Shown: positions 1-7,486 of the stretch, piece after piece | Layout: every line of letters starts with the position of its first letter | How positions within the stretch are numbered: position 1 is the stretch's first letter | Assembly (NCBI GenBank): GCA_002774575.1 | Contig: PEXW01000038.1 | Coordinates: 1-10,462, forward strand | Direction: 5' to 3' | Source of the DNA: Candidatus Kerfeldbacteria bacterium CG08_land_8_20_14_0_20_43_14 | GTDB taxonomy: Bacteria; Patescibacteriota; Patescibacteriia; PEXW01 | DNA length: 10,462 nucleotides | The notes under the pieces: generated by a model | Told to the model about the DNA's origin: nothing | Seen by the model: the letters and a program-made list of their open reading frames with translations, nothing else | Database searches by the model: none | Translations under genes and position numbers: made by a program

Positions 1-606
1 CTGCCAGCCAGCCCAATTAAGCCGCCAAGCCAATTCAATATCCTCTTTGTAAGCGAAAAACGACTCATTGAAAAATTCATTACCAATTTTTATTTCCCCC
101 AAGGCTTTTTTTCTGAACAAGGCCACTGCCCCAGACACACCAAAAACCCGGGTGGGCTGACTAAAATTGATTTTAATTTCTTTGGCAATTCGCCAGGGTT
201 TAATTTCAATGCCTGTGGTATCAATTCCACCGCCTTCATATTTTTTCACCGTGCCGACTAAAGCTGAAGCGCTCGCATTCCCTGCGGCATAATCAAGCAG
301 CGCTTCAACATAATTCTTTTCCAAAACCACATCTGGATTTACCACCAAAATGAAATCCGTCTTGCTTTCATGGATATTGAGATTGTGAGCTTTGGCAAAA
401 CCCAGGTTTTCATTTTGCCTGAAAACCATTACACCAGGAAATTTTTTAAGGATTTCCAGAGAATTGTCCGCAGAATTATTATCAACTACAAAAATGTTTT
501 CCGGTTTTTGAGTCTGCTGTAACAGGGAATTTAGACATTTTTCCAGCCAAACCGAGCTATTCCAGCTCACCAGGCTTATATCGTAGGTAAAATTATTTTT
601 CGGCAT
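1..606 (-). CDS. GT2 family glycosyltransferase, rhamnosyltransferase-like (partial, C-terminus outside window)
   Basis: Probably transfers a sugar from a nucleotide-sugar to a lipid-linked glycan on the cytosolic side of the membrane. The 202 visible residues hold the GT-A fold landmarks of WbbL-like GT2 enzymes: an N-terminal strand (DISLVSWNS, 9-17), VDNNSADNS (41-49), NENLGFAKAHN (65-75), NPD in the DxD position (90-92), the acceptor-side SGAVALFRKK (158-167) and KEDIELAWRL (187-196), whose acidic pair is the usual catalytic-base region. Family members run to roughly 300 residues, so about a third is missing beyond base 1. The ATG at 606 overlaps the stop of the upstream O-antigen ligase gene by 14 nt, which implies translational coupling; no Shine-Dalgarno is visible. 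The motifs resemble the GT2 half of the large fusion upstream, so the two are probably paralogous. Donor and acceptor sugars cannot be read from sequence. Confidence 0.9.
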   Translation of the reverse strand, partial: MPKNNFTYDISLVSWNSSVWLEKCLNSLLQQTQKPENIFVVDNNSADNSLEILKKFPGVMVFRQNENLGFAKAHNLNIHESKTDFILVVNPDVVLEKNYVEALLDYAAGNASASALVGTVKKYEGGGIDTTGIEIKPWRIAKEIKINFSQPTRVFGVSGAVALFRKKALGEIKIGNEFFNESFFAYKEDIELAWRLNWAGWQ

Positions 607-2053
607 AGCGCGGATCTAAAATCGCAAAAGCGCATAGGCTGATTAAAATAAACCCTAGCCCCAAAGGATGATTTAAATATGGCGTGGTTAAGTGCAAAGT
701 AAATACCGCAATCAGTGAAAGCAGAAGCCCGCCAACAATAGCACCATTAGCATTTTCGAGCCTTAACAATCTCAAACCTTTTTTCAAAATGCTGATCAGC
801 AGAATTAAAAAAGCAATAAAAAGCGGCAGGCCAAATTGCATGGCAAAAGCGTGATAGCCCAATTCAAAAGCCGTGGTGGTGTAATTAACGCCACCGGGGG
901 TATCAGCCTGGTTCACCCGCGGATCTTTGGTTTTATAGGTTAATGCCGCGCCAAAACCACTGCCCAGAATTGGGTGGTTGAAAATCGCCTTGTCTATTAC
1001 TGGCAAAAGTTCTTTTCGGCTGGAGGCGGCAGATTCAGTCTGGATGTTGGCGCGCGACCTTACTAATGACCCGACTTTTACTCCCCCGCCCCAAAGATAA
1101 GGAAAATTCAAAACCCAGAAAAACAATAAAAAACCTATCAGAAAAGCAATAGAGCTATGTAGAAAAATTTTGCCTAGATTTGACCTAATAGCCGGCCAAA
1201 ACACAATTGCCAAAAAACCAAGCCCTAAAGCCACGCCCCCGCCCAGCCAAAAACTTCTGGACAAACTGACAATCACCACAAACACGGACAAGCCGGCAAT
1301 AATTGTTGAAAGCCATCTTTGCTTTGGCCTGGCTATGGCCAAGCCAATTCCCAAAAAAAAGCCTAACAGCCCATAAACCTGGCTTTGGAAAAATACCCGG
1401 TACAGTCGGCCGATAATGTAAGTTATTTCTCCCACACCCGTGTCTCTAATCCATTTATAACAATTAACCAAAGAAGTAGACGGAATGTGATTAAATAGCC
1501 CTTGGGTTAAGCCGGTTTTGATGGCTAAAACGATAATCGCGGCGAAAATAAAGGTAATCAGTGAAAAGAATTCGCGTCTTGTCCGCAATTTTCCAAAAGC
1601 CGGGGCTAAACCCAAAAACAGAAAAGCGTTGGCATCAAAAAAAACTGGGCTCAAGCCATTACCGCGCAAAATCCCAATCAATATGGCCCAGGCCACAATC
1701 CCGCCAAAGCCCAGCCAGAGCCAGCGAAAATTAAACTGACTGCCCCAGAAATTTCTGGCTTTAATTACTTGGATTAGCCAGGCTGCAAAAACCGCCAAAA
1801 AAATCCCTATCCTTATGGACAAATCAAATGAATTCACAGGTAGGGAGAATAAATAACCCTTGCCTCCCAAAACTAATTCTGCCATGACAATGCCTAAACC
1901 TAAATCCATCCTGACCAAAGCCACGCCAAAAGTTAAGCCAACCACTAATATCCAAAACAAAACGCCCAAGACTGGAAACTGCCAGCTCAAAAAAGAAGCA
2001 GCTTCAATTGCCAGTAAAATCAGGGTAATTTTTGAAATCGTGGAAAATTTCAT
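593..2053 (-). CDS. O-antigen ligase / polymerase family membrane protein (Wzy_C type)
   Basis: A 486-residue polytopic inner-membrane protein of the O-antigen ligase/polymerase superfamily, which polymerises or ligates lipid-linked glycans on the outer face of the membrane. About a dozen hydrophobic segments cover most of the chain. The diagnostic part is SLSRSFWLG (263-271), then a large hydrophilic, presumably extracytoplasmic loop (about 325-405) holding SRKELLPV (345-352) and NHPILGSGFG (359-368), the family's best conserved motif. Several hydrophobic helices and a short polar tail follow. The frame is open upstream to 2116, but those 21 residues lie inside the end of the preceding gene. 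I chose the ATG at 2053, one base after that gene's TAA, because the protein then begins with MKFSTISK before the first helix. No Shine-Dalgarno is seen, so translation is probably coupled. Ligase (WaaL-like) and polymerase (Wzy-like) roles cannot be separated from sequence; the two glycosyltransferase neighbours fit either. Confidence 0.85.
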   Translation of the reverse strand: MKFSTISKITLILLAIEAASFLSWQFPVLGVLFWILVVGLTFGVALVRMDLGLGIVMAELVLGGKGYLFSLPVNSFDLSIRIGIFLAVFAAWLIQVIKARNFWGSQFNFRWLWLGFGGIVAWAILIGILRGNGLSPVFFDANAFLFLGLAPAFGKLRTRREFFSLITFIFAAIIVLAIKTGLTQGLFNHIPSTSLVNCYKWIRDTGVGEITYIIGRLYRVFFQSQVYGLLGFFLGIGLAIARPKQRWLSTIIAGLSVFVVIVSLSRSFWLGGGVALGLGFLAIVFWPAIRSNLGKIFLHSSIAFLIGFLLFFWVLNFPYLWGGGVKVGSLVRSRANIQTESAASSRKELLPVIDKAIFNHPILGSGFGAALTYKTKDPRVNQADTPGGVNYTTTAFELGYHAFAMQFGLPLFIAFLILLISILKKGLRLLRLENANGAIVGGLLLSLIAVFTLHLTTPYLNHPLGLGFILISLCAFAILDPRYAEK

Positions 2054-2054
2054 G

Positions 2055-4682
2055 TTAATATGGTTCAGCCAGTTTAACTTTAATAATACTAATTTTGTCA
2101 GGCCGCAATATCTCAAGTCCGGAGATATTCTCCCTTGAATCCAGCCAGGCCCAATTATCGCATAAACTTACCAAAATGTTCCGCTCGCCCTTCTGGAATT
2201 TAAAGAAAGGATCTTTAAAAACAGCGACATTTCCTTCTATACTTTGGACCTTCAAAATCCCGTTGAAATTTTCTGGAGAAGAATAGCTTATCACCAAAGA
2301 TCGAAAACCTTTTGTCAATTCCTTGGAAGGCCACCTAATTTCCGTATTGTTATTGGTCAGGGTTAAGGAATGGTCTGCGGCCTTGTCTGCTTTTAGGCTT
2401 AATTCACTAATTGGTAAAATCCCCTCTAACTCAAGATGCTGATTTTCAGCCTGCCAGCTTAAAACCACTTCCAAAGCTTTTGAATGTTGAAAACAAAATT
2501 GAGAAGGCGTTAATATACTGGCATTATATAAGTCCTGTCGTCCATAAATCGAAAACAATGTTTCTGGTAAACTTTTTTTGGCAAACCACTGAAAACTTCC
2601 AAAAAAATGACCAGGCAAATGCCTGATTTTAAAGACCGTGTCTAATTCCGGTTGGGGCGCTACTTTTGAAATCTGAGCATCAAGACTTTTTACTTGAGCT
2701 GAAGCTATTTTCCAGGGCTGTAAATTAATAAACCAACCGGCCCCCAAAAATAACGCAACTATCAGCAGAGCCAGATTTCTTTTGGGGATTTTCTCCATTA
2801 ATAAAACTAAGGCCATGATAATCGGCGCTGAAACTAAAAATAAATGGCGGGTACCCACCAAGTTGCTGGAATTAACTCCGCCCATCATTGGCAAGGCTAA
2901 AGATATAAAAAGTAAACCATAAATTAAAACCACGCCGAATTTCTGCCAAAATAATTTGCTGCCTTTTATAACATACCAGACACAAATTACCAGCCCGGTA
3001 ACTTCCAGAATGGCCAGGCCGATTTTGATGCTATTCACCGAACCAATCTGACTGCTCAAGTAAGCCCAATTCACCCAGCCAATGCCCAGAACCTTAACTA
3101 AATTAATTAAATCTTGTAAGCCCAAGGCCATTTGGCTTTCGCCATATCCTCCAACTAAGACTCCTAAAACCTGGGTTCTGATAAGAAAAAATAAGCCTAC
3201 AAAAATACCTGACATCCCGATCCAAATCCAGGGTTTTAAGCTTTTTCTTTCTTTAAACAGAAGTAAACTTAAAACCAAGGCCGGCAGGATCAAAATCCCG
3301 GTTTCTTTGGACAAAAAAGCCAGGCTGGACAGTAAAGGCAGTAAAAAATAGTACAGATTATTTTTTCTTTTAATAGCGTAAACCAAGCTCAATATGCCGG
3401 CAAAAATAAATATGGTGCAGAGCAGATCTGGCCGGCCCGACAACCAGGCCGTAGTTTCCAAGTGTTGCGGCCAAAGGCTGAATAAAACTCCAGCTGCGCT
3501 AGCTAACCAAGTGCTTTTAGTTAATTCCCAGACAATCAAAGAAAGCAAGGTTACTGCGATGATAATTAATAAAATCTCATGGACTCTTGCCACAAAAGTA
3601 TTATAGGGCGCGATGGCATAGTCGACCGAATATGAATAGACTGAAAGCGGGCGATAAAAAGCGCCGCCCACATTAGTCACCAAAGGCCGGATTAAATCGG
3701 TTTGGACAGTCCTTGCTTCATGGTAAAAATCCCAATCATCGCTTAAAAGCCCGACTTTAAAAGTAAATAATCCCAAAAAAACATTCAGCAGAACGGCAAT
3801 GAATAAAAACCTTAAAACGGGTTTTTTTGCTTTTTCCACCAACCAAGTTCCGACTATGCCAATCAACCCAGCTTTCCAAAGAATCAAAGTTTGGAAAAGA
3901 GTGAAATGTTTTCTGCTGTAATGCAAAACGCTTCTAAACCACTTAAGTTGTTTTCTGGCTAAAGCTGTTTTAGAAAAACTTACTCCGCCCAGATGAGTTA
4001 TTTTTGCGGCCGGCGTGTACCAGGTTTCCCAGCCGGCCTTTTTGGCTCTGGCGCAAAAATCTACTTCTTCAAACCAAATCCAAAAAGCTTCGTCCAATAA
4101 GCCAATTTCTTCAATAACCTTTTTCCTGATTAAAAAAGCCGCGCCCATTACTTGGCCCACTGGCCGTTCTTTGGAATAATCAAAATCCGAAAGCAGATAT
4201 TTTTTTAAGGGCTGATAATTTTTCCACCAAAATCGGAATTTCAAAAAAATTGCCAGCAGAGTCTTAAAACTAGGCAGGTTTCTGACCGAGGGCTGAATTG
4301 ACCCATCAAAATTAATTAAAGTCGGCCCGACAATTCCAGCTTTCGGATATTTTTCAAAAACTTTCAGCATTCCAATAAATGCATTTGGATAGACTTTTGT
4401 ATCTGGATTTAGCAGTAAAATGTAAGGTCTGTTGGTCAGCTTAATTGCCAAATTGTTGGCTTTGGCAAAGCCTAGATTTTGCCGATTTTTCAAAAGCCTG
4501 GCTTGCGAGAATCTATTTTCCACCATTTCTACACTGCTGTCTTGCGAATCATTATCTACGACAAAAACTTCGCCCGGCCTTTCCGGCTCTGGCAGAGAAT
4601 AAATACTTTCCAGGCACTGTTTTAACTGATCTTTAACTTTCCAACTGACAATTATTACTGCCAGTTCTTTTGGTTCAGGCAT
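2055..4682 (-). CDS. Two-domain glycosyltransferase: cytosolic GT2 fused to polytopic GT-C-like membrane enzyme
   Basis: An 875-residue protein joining two sugar-transfer modules. Residues about 5-260 are a GT2 domain with VDNDSQDSS (42-50), QNLGFAKANN (68-77), NPD (92-94), GAAFLIRKK (180-188) and WFEEVDFCAR (203-212). Residues about 289-653 are highly hydrophobic and carry GT-C hallmarks: the first-loop acidic pair in LSDDWDFY (313-320), YRPLSVYSYSVDY (343-355), HLETTAWLSGRPDLL (407-421) and LSKETGILILP (457-467), a pattern I associate with PMT/TMTC-like enzymes that use polyprenyl-phosphate sugars outside the cytoplasm. Residues about 654-875 form a soluble, probably extracytoplasmic tail I do not recognise. 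The hydrophobic stretch 264-282 is followed by basic EKAKK; for the DD loop to face outward with GT2 inside, it should not span the membrane. One uninterrupted frame, so no sign of a false join. It starts the glycan cluster, with the ligase gene 1 nt downstream. Confidence 0.85.
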   Translation of the reverse strand: MPEPKELAVIIVSWKVKDQLKQCLESIYSLPEPERPGEVFVVDNDSQDSSVEMVENRFSQARLLKNRQNLGFAKANNLAIKLTNRPYILLLNPDTKVYPNAFIGMLKVFEKYPKAGIVGPTLINFDGSIQPSVRNLPSFKTLLAIFLKFRFWWKNYQPLKKYLLSDFDYSKERPVGQVMGAAFLIRKKVIEEIGLLDEAFWIWFEEVDFCARAKKAGWETWYTPAAKITHLGGVSFSKTALARKQLKWFRSVLHYSRKHFTLFQTLILWKAGLIGIVGTWLVEKAKKPVLRFLFIAVLLNVFLGLFTFKVGLLSDDWDFYHEARTVQTDLIRPLVTNVGGAFYRPLSVYSYSVDYAIAPYNTFVARVHEILLIIIAVTLLSLIVWELTKSTWLASAAGVLFSLWPQHLETTAWLSGRPDLLCTIFIFAGILSLVYAIKRKNNLYYFLLPLLSSLAFLSKETGILILPALVLSLLLFKERKSLKPWIWIGMSGIFVGLFFLIRTQVLGVLVGGYGESQMALGLQDLINLVKVLGIGWVNWAYLSSQIGSVNSIKIGLAILEVTGLVICVWYVIKGSKLFWQKFGVVLIYGLLFISLALPMMGGVNSSNLVGTRHLFLVSAPIIMALVLLMEKIPKRNLALLIVALFLGAGWFINLQPWKIASAQVKSLDAQISKVAPQPELDTVFKIRHLPGHFFGSFQWFAKKSLPETLFSIYGRQDLYNASILTPSQFCFQHSKALEVVLSWQAENQHLELEGILPISELSLKADKAADHSLTLTNNNTEIRWPSKELTKGFRSLVISYSSPENFNGILKVQSIEGNVAVFKDPFFKFQKGERNILVSLCDNWAWLDSRENISGLEILRPDKISIIKVKLAEPY

Positions 4683-4688
4683 AGCCTG

Positions 4689-4717
4689 AAATTACCTAAA
4701 ATCAAACCTTCTGTCAA
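4689..4717 (-). promoter_or_regulatory. Candidate promoter of the glycan cluster
   Basis: On the minus strand a perfect -35 box TTGACA (4712-4717) is followed by 17 nt and the weak -10 TAATTT (4689-4694, three of six consensus bases). The -10 ends 6 nt before the ATG at 4682, so a transcript from here would be nearly leaderless. It lies in the 52-nt gap after the methyltransferase stop. The weak -10 means the cluster could instead be read through from the methyltransferase. A small imperfect stem (ACCTT/AAGGT) overlaps the -35 but lacks a T tract, so I do not call a terminator. Confidence 0.3.
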
Positions 4718-4734
4718 AGGTATTTAGGGCTTTT

Positions 4735-5337
4735 TTAGGTTTTTTGGATAATGCAAAACAGGGCTTTTGGGTAAGGTTGATGCGGGCCGCGGAATTCTGT
4801 TTCACTGATGGAAATGACTTTAAAACCTGTTTTAAAAATATTCTGAATTTGGCTGGCTGAATAGCGATATGGCCCAACCGCGCCTGGCTGCTTATCACTG
4901 AAACACTTCAATAATAAATATCCTCCTACATCCAATAATCTTTGTATGTTGCCAATATATTCATCATGTTCATCAAGGCTGAAAGAATGAAAAACACCCC
5001 GGTCAATTATCACATCAAAAAAAGGAATTAAGTGGGTGGCTAAAATATCATCAACTTCAAAAACAACTGCCGCCTCTTGAATGTTCGCCAGTTTTAAAGC
5101 TTTGGCAATTGCGGTTTCGGAAACATCTGTGGCTGTAACTTCAAAGCCCATTTTAGCCAAAGCCACTGCCTGGGTGCCAGGCCCAGTGCCCAGATCCAGA
5201 ATTTTTCCAGAGCTGATTTCAAGCTCTTGCAAAGCTTGCTCAATGTCTTTATCCAAGCCAGCCGAATACCAGGGCATATTTTCAATTTGCCCGTATTGAT
5301 AGACATTTTCCCAGGAATGACTGGTGACCATTGGCAT
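4735..5337 (-). CDS. Class I SAM-dependent methyltransferase (TehB/TPMT-like fold)
   Basis: A soluble 200-residue Rossmann-fold methyltransferase. Visible landmarks are an N-terminal SWENVYQYG...MPWYSAGLD region, as in the WDxxY-type class I family, motif I ILDLGTGPG (46-54), the acidic residue binding the SAM ribose in TATDVS (D71), motif II-like EVDDIL (95-100), FFDVIIDRGVFHSF (106-119) and GGYLLLKCFS (138-147). The acceptor is unknown; position just ahead of the glycan cluster makes a sugar or lipid-linked substrate possible, but this is only context. The frame stays open to a TTG at 5394, but that extension (NRKWCGVDF) is encoded by the repeat arm at 5369-5389, so I reject it. The start is ATG 5337 or ATG 5331 two codons later; neither has a Shine-Dalgarno. 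The gene ends 52 nt before the next. Confidence 0.82.
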   Translation of the reverse strand: MPMVTSHSWENVYQYGQIENMPWYSAGLDKDIEQALQELEISSGKILDLGTGPGTQAVALAKMGFEVTATDVSETAIAKALKLANIQEAAVVFEVDDILATHLIPFFDVIIDRGVFHSFSLDEHDEYIGNIQRLLDVGGYLLLKCFSDKQPGAVGPYRYSASQIQNIFKTGFKVISISETEFRGPHQPYPKALFCIIQKT

Positions 5338-5368
5338 AATCTTATGATTTACCAAAGCCCAATAAAAA

Positions 5369-5481
5369 TCAACCCCACACCACTTTCTATTCAAAGGATT
5401 TATTATTAAAAAGGGTGCTTAACCGAAAGAAATATGTTTATTATTAATTTAATATCTGCTTAGAAAGTGGTGCGGGGTCAA
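5369..5481. repeat. Imperfect inverted repeat flanking an AT-rich spacer
   Basis: The 21-nt segment 5461-5481 matches the reverse complement of 5369-5389 at 18 of 21 positions (core TAGAAAGTGGTG, then a C/T difference, then GGGGT). The arms enclose about 71 nt of AT-rich DNA (5390-5460). The right arm covers the stop codon of the metallopeptidase gene; the left arm encodes the rejected N-terminal extension of the methyltransferase. No gene lies between the arms. It may be a small non-autonomous element, or an RNA hairpin at the gene junction. It lacks the T tract of a standard terminator. Confidence 0.6.
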
Positions 5482-5861
5482 CTCCCAGCTTTTTGATTTT
5501 CCAATTTTCGAATCTCAAGTTCACTAAAACCAAAATAATGCGCGATCTCATGCAAGACTACATCTTTTAAAAGTTTTCTGATTTTTTCTGGTTCATTGTT
5601 TGAAACCAGCTCGATATTCTTTTGGAAAAAAGTAATTTTGTCTGGCGGTACCAAACTGTAGTTAATCCCTCGTTTCGTCAAAGGCACGCCTTGATATAAA
5701 CCCAGAAGCAAACTGTGGTGGCTTATTTTTATTTCATTTTGCTGCGGCTGCCTGGCTTCTGGCTCAACCGTAAAAACCACATTCTGAATTTTATCCTGAA
5801 GCTTTTTGGGAATTTCTGCAATGGTTTCGCAAATGATAGTTTCAAAATCAGCCTGATCCAT
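5478..5861 (-). CDS. Minimal zincin-like metallopeptidase (Zincin_1 / COG3824 type)
   Basis: A 127-residue soluble protein of the minimal metalloprotease-like family. The zinc signature is HEIAHYFGFSE (about 107-117), where HExxH supplies two histidine ligands and the catalytic glutamate; a later acidic residue is the likely third ligand. The family-typical LLGLYQGVPLTKRG, then INYS and PDKITFF, sit ahead of it, and the whole chain is family length. The frame is open to 5951, but residues before MDQADFETII do not look like the family, so I start at ATG 5861. A TATACT box 6 nt upstream supports that. Substrate is unknown for most of this family. The stop codon lies inside the right arm of the inverted repeat. 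The upstream zinc-motif gene ends 61 nt before, on the same strand, so the two may be co-transcribed. Confidence 0.85.
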   Translation of the reverse strand: MDQADFETIICETIAEIPKKLQDKIQNVVFTVEPEARQPQQNEIKISHHSLLLGLYQGVPLTKRGINYSLVPPDKITFFQKNIELVSNNEPEKIRKLLKDVVLHEIAHYFGFSELEIRKLENQKAGS

Positions 5862-5867
5862 GAACTC

Positions 5868-5873
5868 AGTATA
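5868..5873 (-). promoter_or_regulatory. Candidate -10 box of the metallopeptidase gene
   Basis: TATACT on the minus strand matches five of six -10 consensus bases and ends 6 nt before the ATG at 5861, so initiation would occur at or next to the start codon. No good -35 box is present 16-18 nt upstream, so support rests on the -10 alone and on the same spacing seen at other genes in this window. Confidence 0.3.
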
Positions 5874-5922
5874 CACTAAATAAATACCGTTTTGATATTT
5901 CACGAAGCGGTTTAAAAAAAGT

Positions 5923-6144
5923 TCATCTCCAGTTCCAGCCATAACCATCACAACTTGGGCATGTAACGGAATAGCTAGTGCTAATCTTTAATCCTTCAGA
6001 AACATGAACTCGAGTTATTTGACCTGTCCCATGGCATGATGAACATTCGACTCGTGTCAGAATTCCAGTTCCATGACAAAGATAACAAATAACTTTTTCC
6101 CAATTCCTAACCACAAAGCCCCTACCTTCGCAGTGATAACACAA
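5923..6144 (-). CDS. Small protein with four CxxCxGxG zinc motifs (DnaJ cysteine-rich-like), start uncertain
   Basis: A 73-residue protein made almost wholly of four CxxCxGxG motifs: CYHCEGRG (2-9), CYLCHGTG (20-27), CSSCHGTG (34-41) and CPSCDGYG (62-69). In DnaJ the same four motifs pair to bind two zinc ions and contact unfolded clients. Here there is no J domain and no substrate-binding domain, so it is a stand-alone zinc-binding protein, not a DnaJ. The only start in frame is the TTG at 6144, which has no Shine-Dalgarno. A good Shine-Dalgarno (AGAGG, 6171-6175) with 9-nt spacing leads to an ATG at 6161, but that is in another frame; one extra base would join them as MSAHGY + CYHC. A natural frameshift, a sequence error or a true TTG start are all possible. 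The metallopeptidase gene follows. Confidence 0.7.
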   Translation of the reverse strand: MCYHCEGRGFVVRNWEKVICYLCHGTGILTRVECSSCHGTGQITRVHVSEGLKISTSYSVTCPSCDGYGWNWR

Positions 6145-6203
6145 TACCCATGCGCGCTCATGATTGCAAGCCTCTTTTTAAAGCCTATTTTTATCCCAAA
6201 TTT

Positions 6204-6232
6204 AAAATATCACTAATTCTTGACTAGTCAAG
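6204..6232 (-). promoter_or_regulatory. Candidate promoter overlapped by a 14-bp perfect palindrome
   Basis: The minus strand shows TTGACT (6226-6231), a 16-nt spacer and TATTTT (6204-6209). The -35 box lies inside CTTGACTAGTCAAG (6219-6232), a perfect 14-nt palindrome that could be an operator for a dimeric repressor. The expected transcript would carry about 36 nt of leader to the ATG at 6161, with AGAGG at the right distance. This fits a promoter for the zinc-motif gene and perhaps the metallopeptidase. Confidence 0.4.
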
Positions 6233-6262
6233 TAGAAACCAAGTATTTAAAATTTTTATAAA

Positions 6263-7477
6263 CTACCGTCTTCGCCGACTGGAAAAAGAACGGTGTCTGG
6301 AAAATCGCTTGCGCGGCTGATGAGACTCGTGTGAAGGCGTGCTGGAAATATTCCGCATGGGCGTTGAATCTTTACTAACCGGGAGCTGGGTCCGTATCAT
6401 CCGTTCAATTGCCTGAATATCCCGTCTTTCATCTGGGGTGGCAAAGGAAATGGCTTTGCCCTTTTTTCCGGCTCTGGCAGTTCTGCCAATGCGATGTATG
6501 TAATCATCTGGCGTACCTGGCAGATCATAATTAATAACCACTTCGATGTTGCTGACATCAATGCCACGCGCGGCAATATCCGTGGCGACCAAAATTCTAT
6601 GCATGCCTTTTTTAAATCCTTCCATGGCAGACCGCCGCTGGGCCAGACTTCGGTTTGAATGTATTTCAGTGGCTGAATGTCCTATGTCGCGGATGGCAGA
6701 AGCTAGTTTTGTCGCGCCCCATTTGGTGCGGGAAAAAATCAAAATAGACCCCGGGAACCTATCCAGAAGTTTACCGAGCATCGTGCGCTTGTCATTAGCT
6801 GAAAGAAAAATTACTTCCTGATCGATTTCCTTAACCGTGGTGCCGGGCCGGTCAATTTCTACCCGCAACGGCAGGCTCATGTATTTGTTTGCAATGCTGA
6901 CAATGGACTGTGGCATGGTCGCGGAAAATAACAAAGTCTGCCGTTTTTTAGGAACCTTAGCCAGAATTTTTTCAATCTGCGGAGCAAAACCCATATCCAG
7001 CATCCGGTCTGCTTCATCCAAAACCACAATCCCAATATTCTGCAGTAAATTCCCGCGCGTTGATAAATGATCAATCAGCCGGCCTGGAGTGGCAATGATG
7101 ATGTGCGGGTTTCTTTGCAACGCTCTAATTTGCAAGTTCATGGAAGCGCCACCAATGACCACCGCAGTTTTTAGACCAACACCTTTACCAAATTGTAAAA
7201 GTACTTCTTCCGCCTGGGCGGCCAGTTCGCGCGTAGGCACCAAAAGCACCCCCCGGGTTTTTAAACGGGCAATGTTTTGGATCATGGGAATACCAAAAGC
7301 CAAGGTTTTCCCAGTCCCGGTTTGGGCAATACCAATCAAGTCTTTGCCTTCAATGGCTAAAGGAATGGTTTTTGCCTGGATGGGCGTTGGTGCGGTAAAC
7401 CGATTTTTTTCAAGTATCTCAAGCAGTTTTGGAGCAATCCCGAGGCCGTAAAAATTTGATGCTGATTCCTGTCCCAT
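6263..7477 (-). CDS. DEAD-box ATP-dependent RNA helicase, RhlE-like
   Basis: A 404-residue cytosolic RNA helicase that unwinds short RNA duplexes with ATP, in ribosome assembly or RNA decay. All core motifs are present in order: Q motif FTAPTPIQ (27-34), Walker A AQTGTGKT (51-58), PTRELA (81-86), GG (109-110), TPGR (130-133), DEAD (154-157), SAT (185-187), ILIFSRTK (245-252), ATDIAARGID (298-307) and HRIGRTAR (328-335). The protein stops soon after the second RecA domain, with a short tail rich in arginine and serine (about 385-404) that probably gives non-specific RNA binding. It has no DbpA or CsdA-type C-terminal domain, which is why I favour the RhlE group. The ATG at 7477 is the first in frame and lies a plausible few residues before the Q-motif aromatic; no Shine-Dalgarno precedes it. 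It has its own candidate promoter and no visible terminator. Confidence 0.95.
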   Translation of the reverse strand: MGQESASNFYGLGIAPKLLEILEKNRFTAPTPIQAKTIPLAIEGKDLIGIAQTGTGKTLAFGIPMIQNIARLKTRGVLLVPTRELAAQAEEVLLQFGKGVGLKTAVVIGGASMNLQIRALQRNPHIIIATPGRLIDHLSTRGNLLQNIGIVVLDEADRMLDMGFAPQIEKILAKVPKKRQTLLFSATMPQSIVSIANKYMSLPLRVEIDRPGTTVKEIDQEVIFLSANDKRTMLGKLLDRFPGSILIFSRTKWGATKLASAIRDIGHSATEIHSNRSLAQRRSAMEGFKKGMHRILVATDIAARGIDVSNIEVVINYDLPGTPDDYIHRIGRTARAGKKGKAISFATPDERRDIQAIERMIRTQLPVSKDSTPMRNISSTPSHESHQPRKRFSRHRSFSSRRRR

Positions 7478-7486
7478 AGTGATTGA

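Noticed and set aside
2054..2116. N-terminal extension of the O-antigen ligase family protein
   Set aside because: It lies inside the end of the upstream gene and replaces a natural start one base after that gene's stop codon.
4689..4734. Terminator between the methyltransferase and the glycan cluster
   Set aside because: The stem is short and interrupted and has no T tract after it.
5338..5394. TTG-initiated extension of the methyltransferase
   Set aside because: It is encoded by the inverted repeat arm and does not resemble the family's N-terminus.
5923..6144. Naming the four-CxxCxGxG protein as DnaJ
   Set aside because: There is no J domain with HPD and no C-terminal substrate-binding domain, and no room for them in the frame.
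7089..7451. Open frame of 120 codons on the plus strand
   Set aside because: Antisense to the N-terminal helicase domain, with no recognisable motif.
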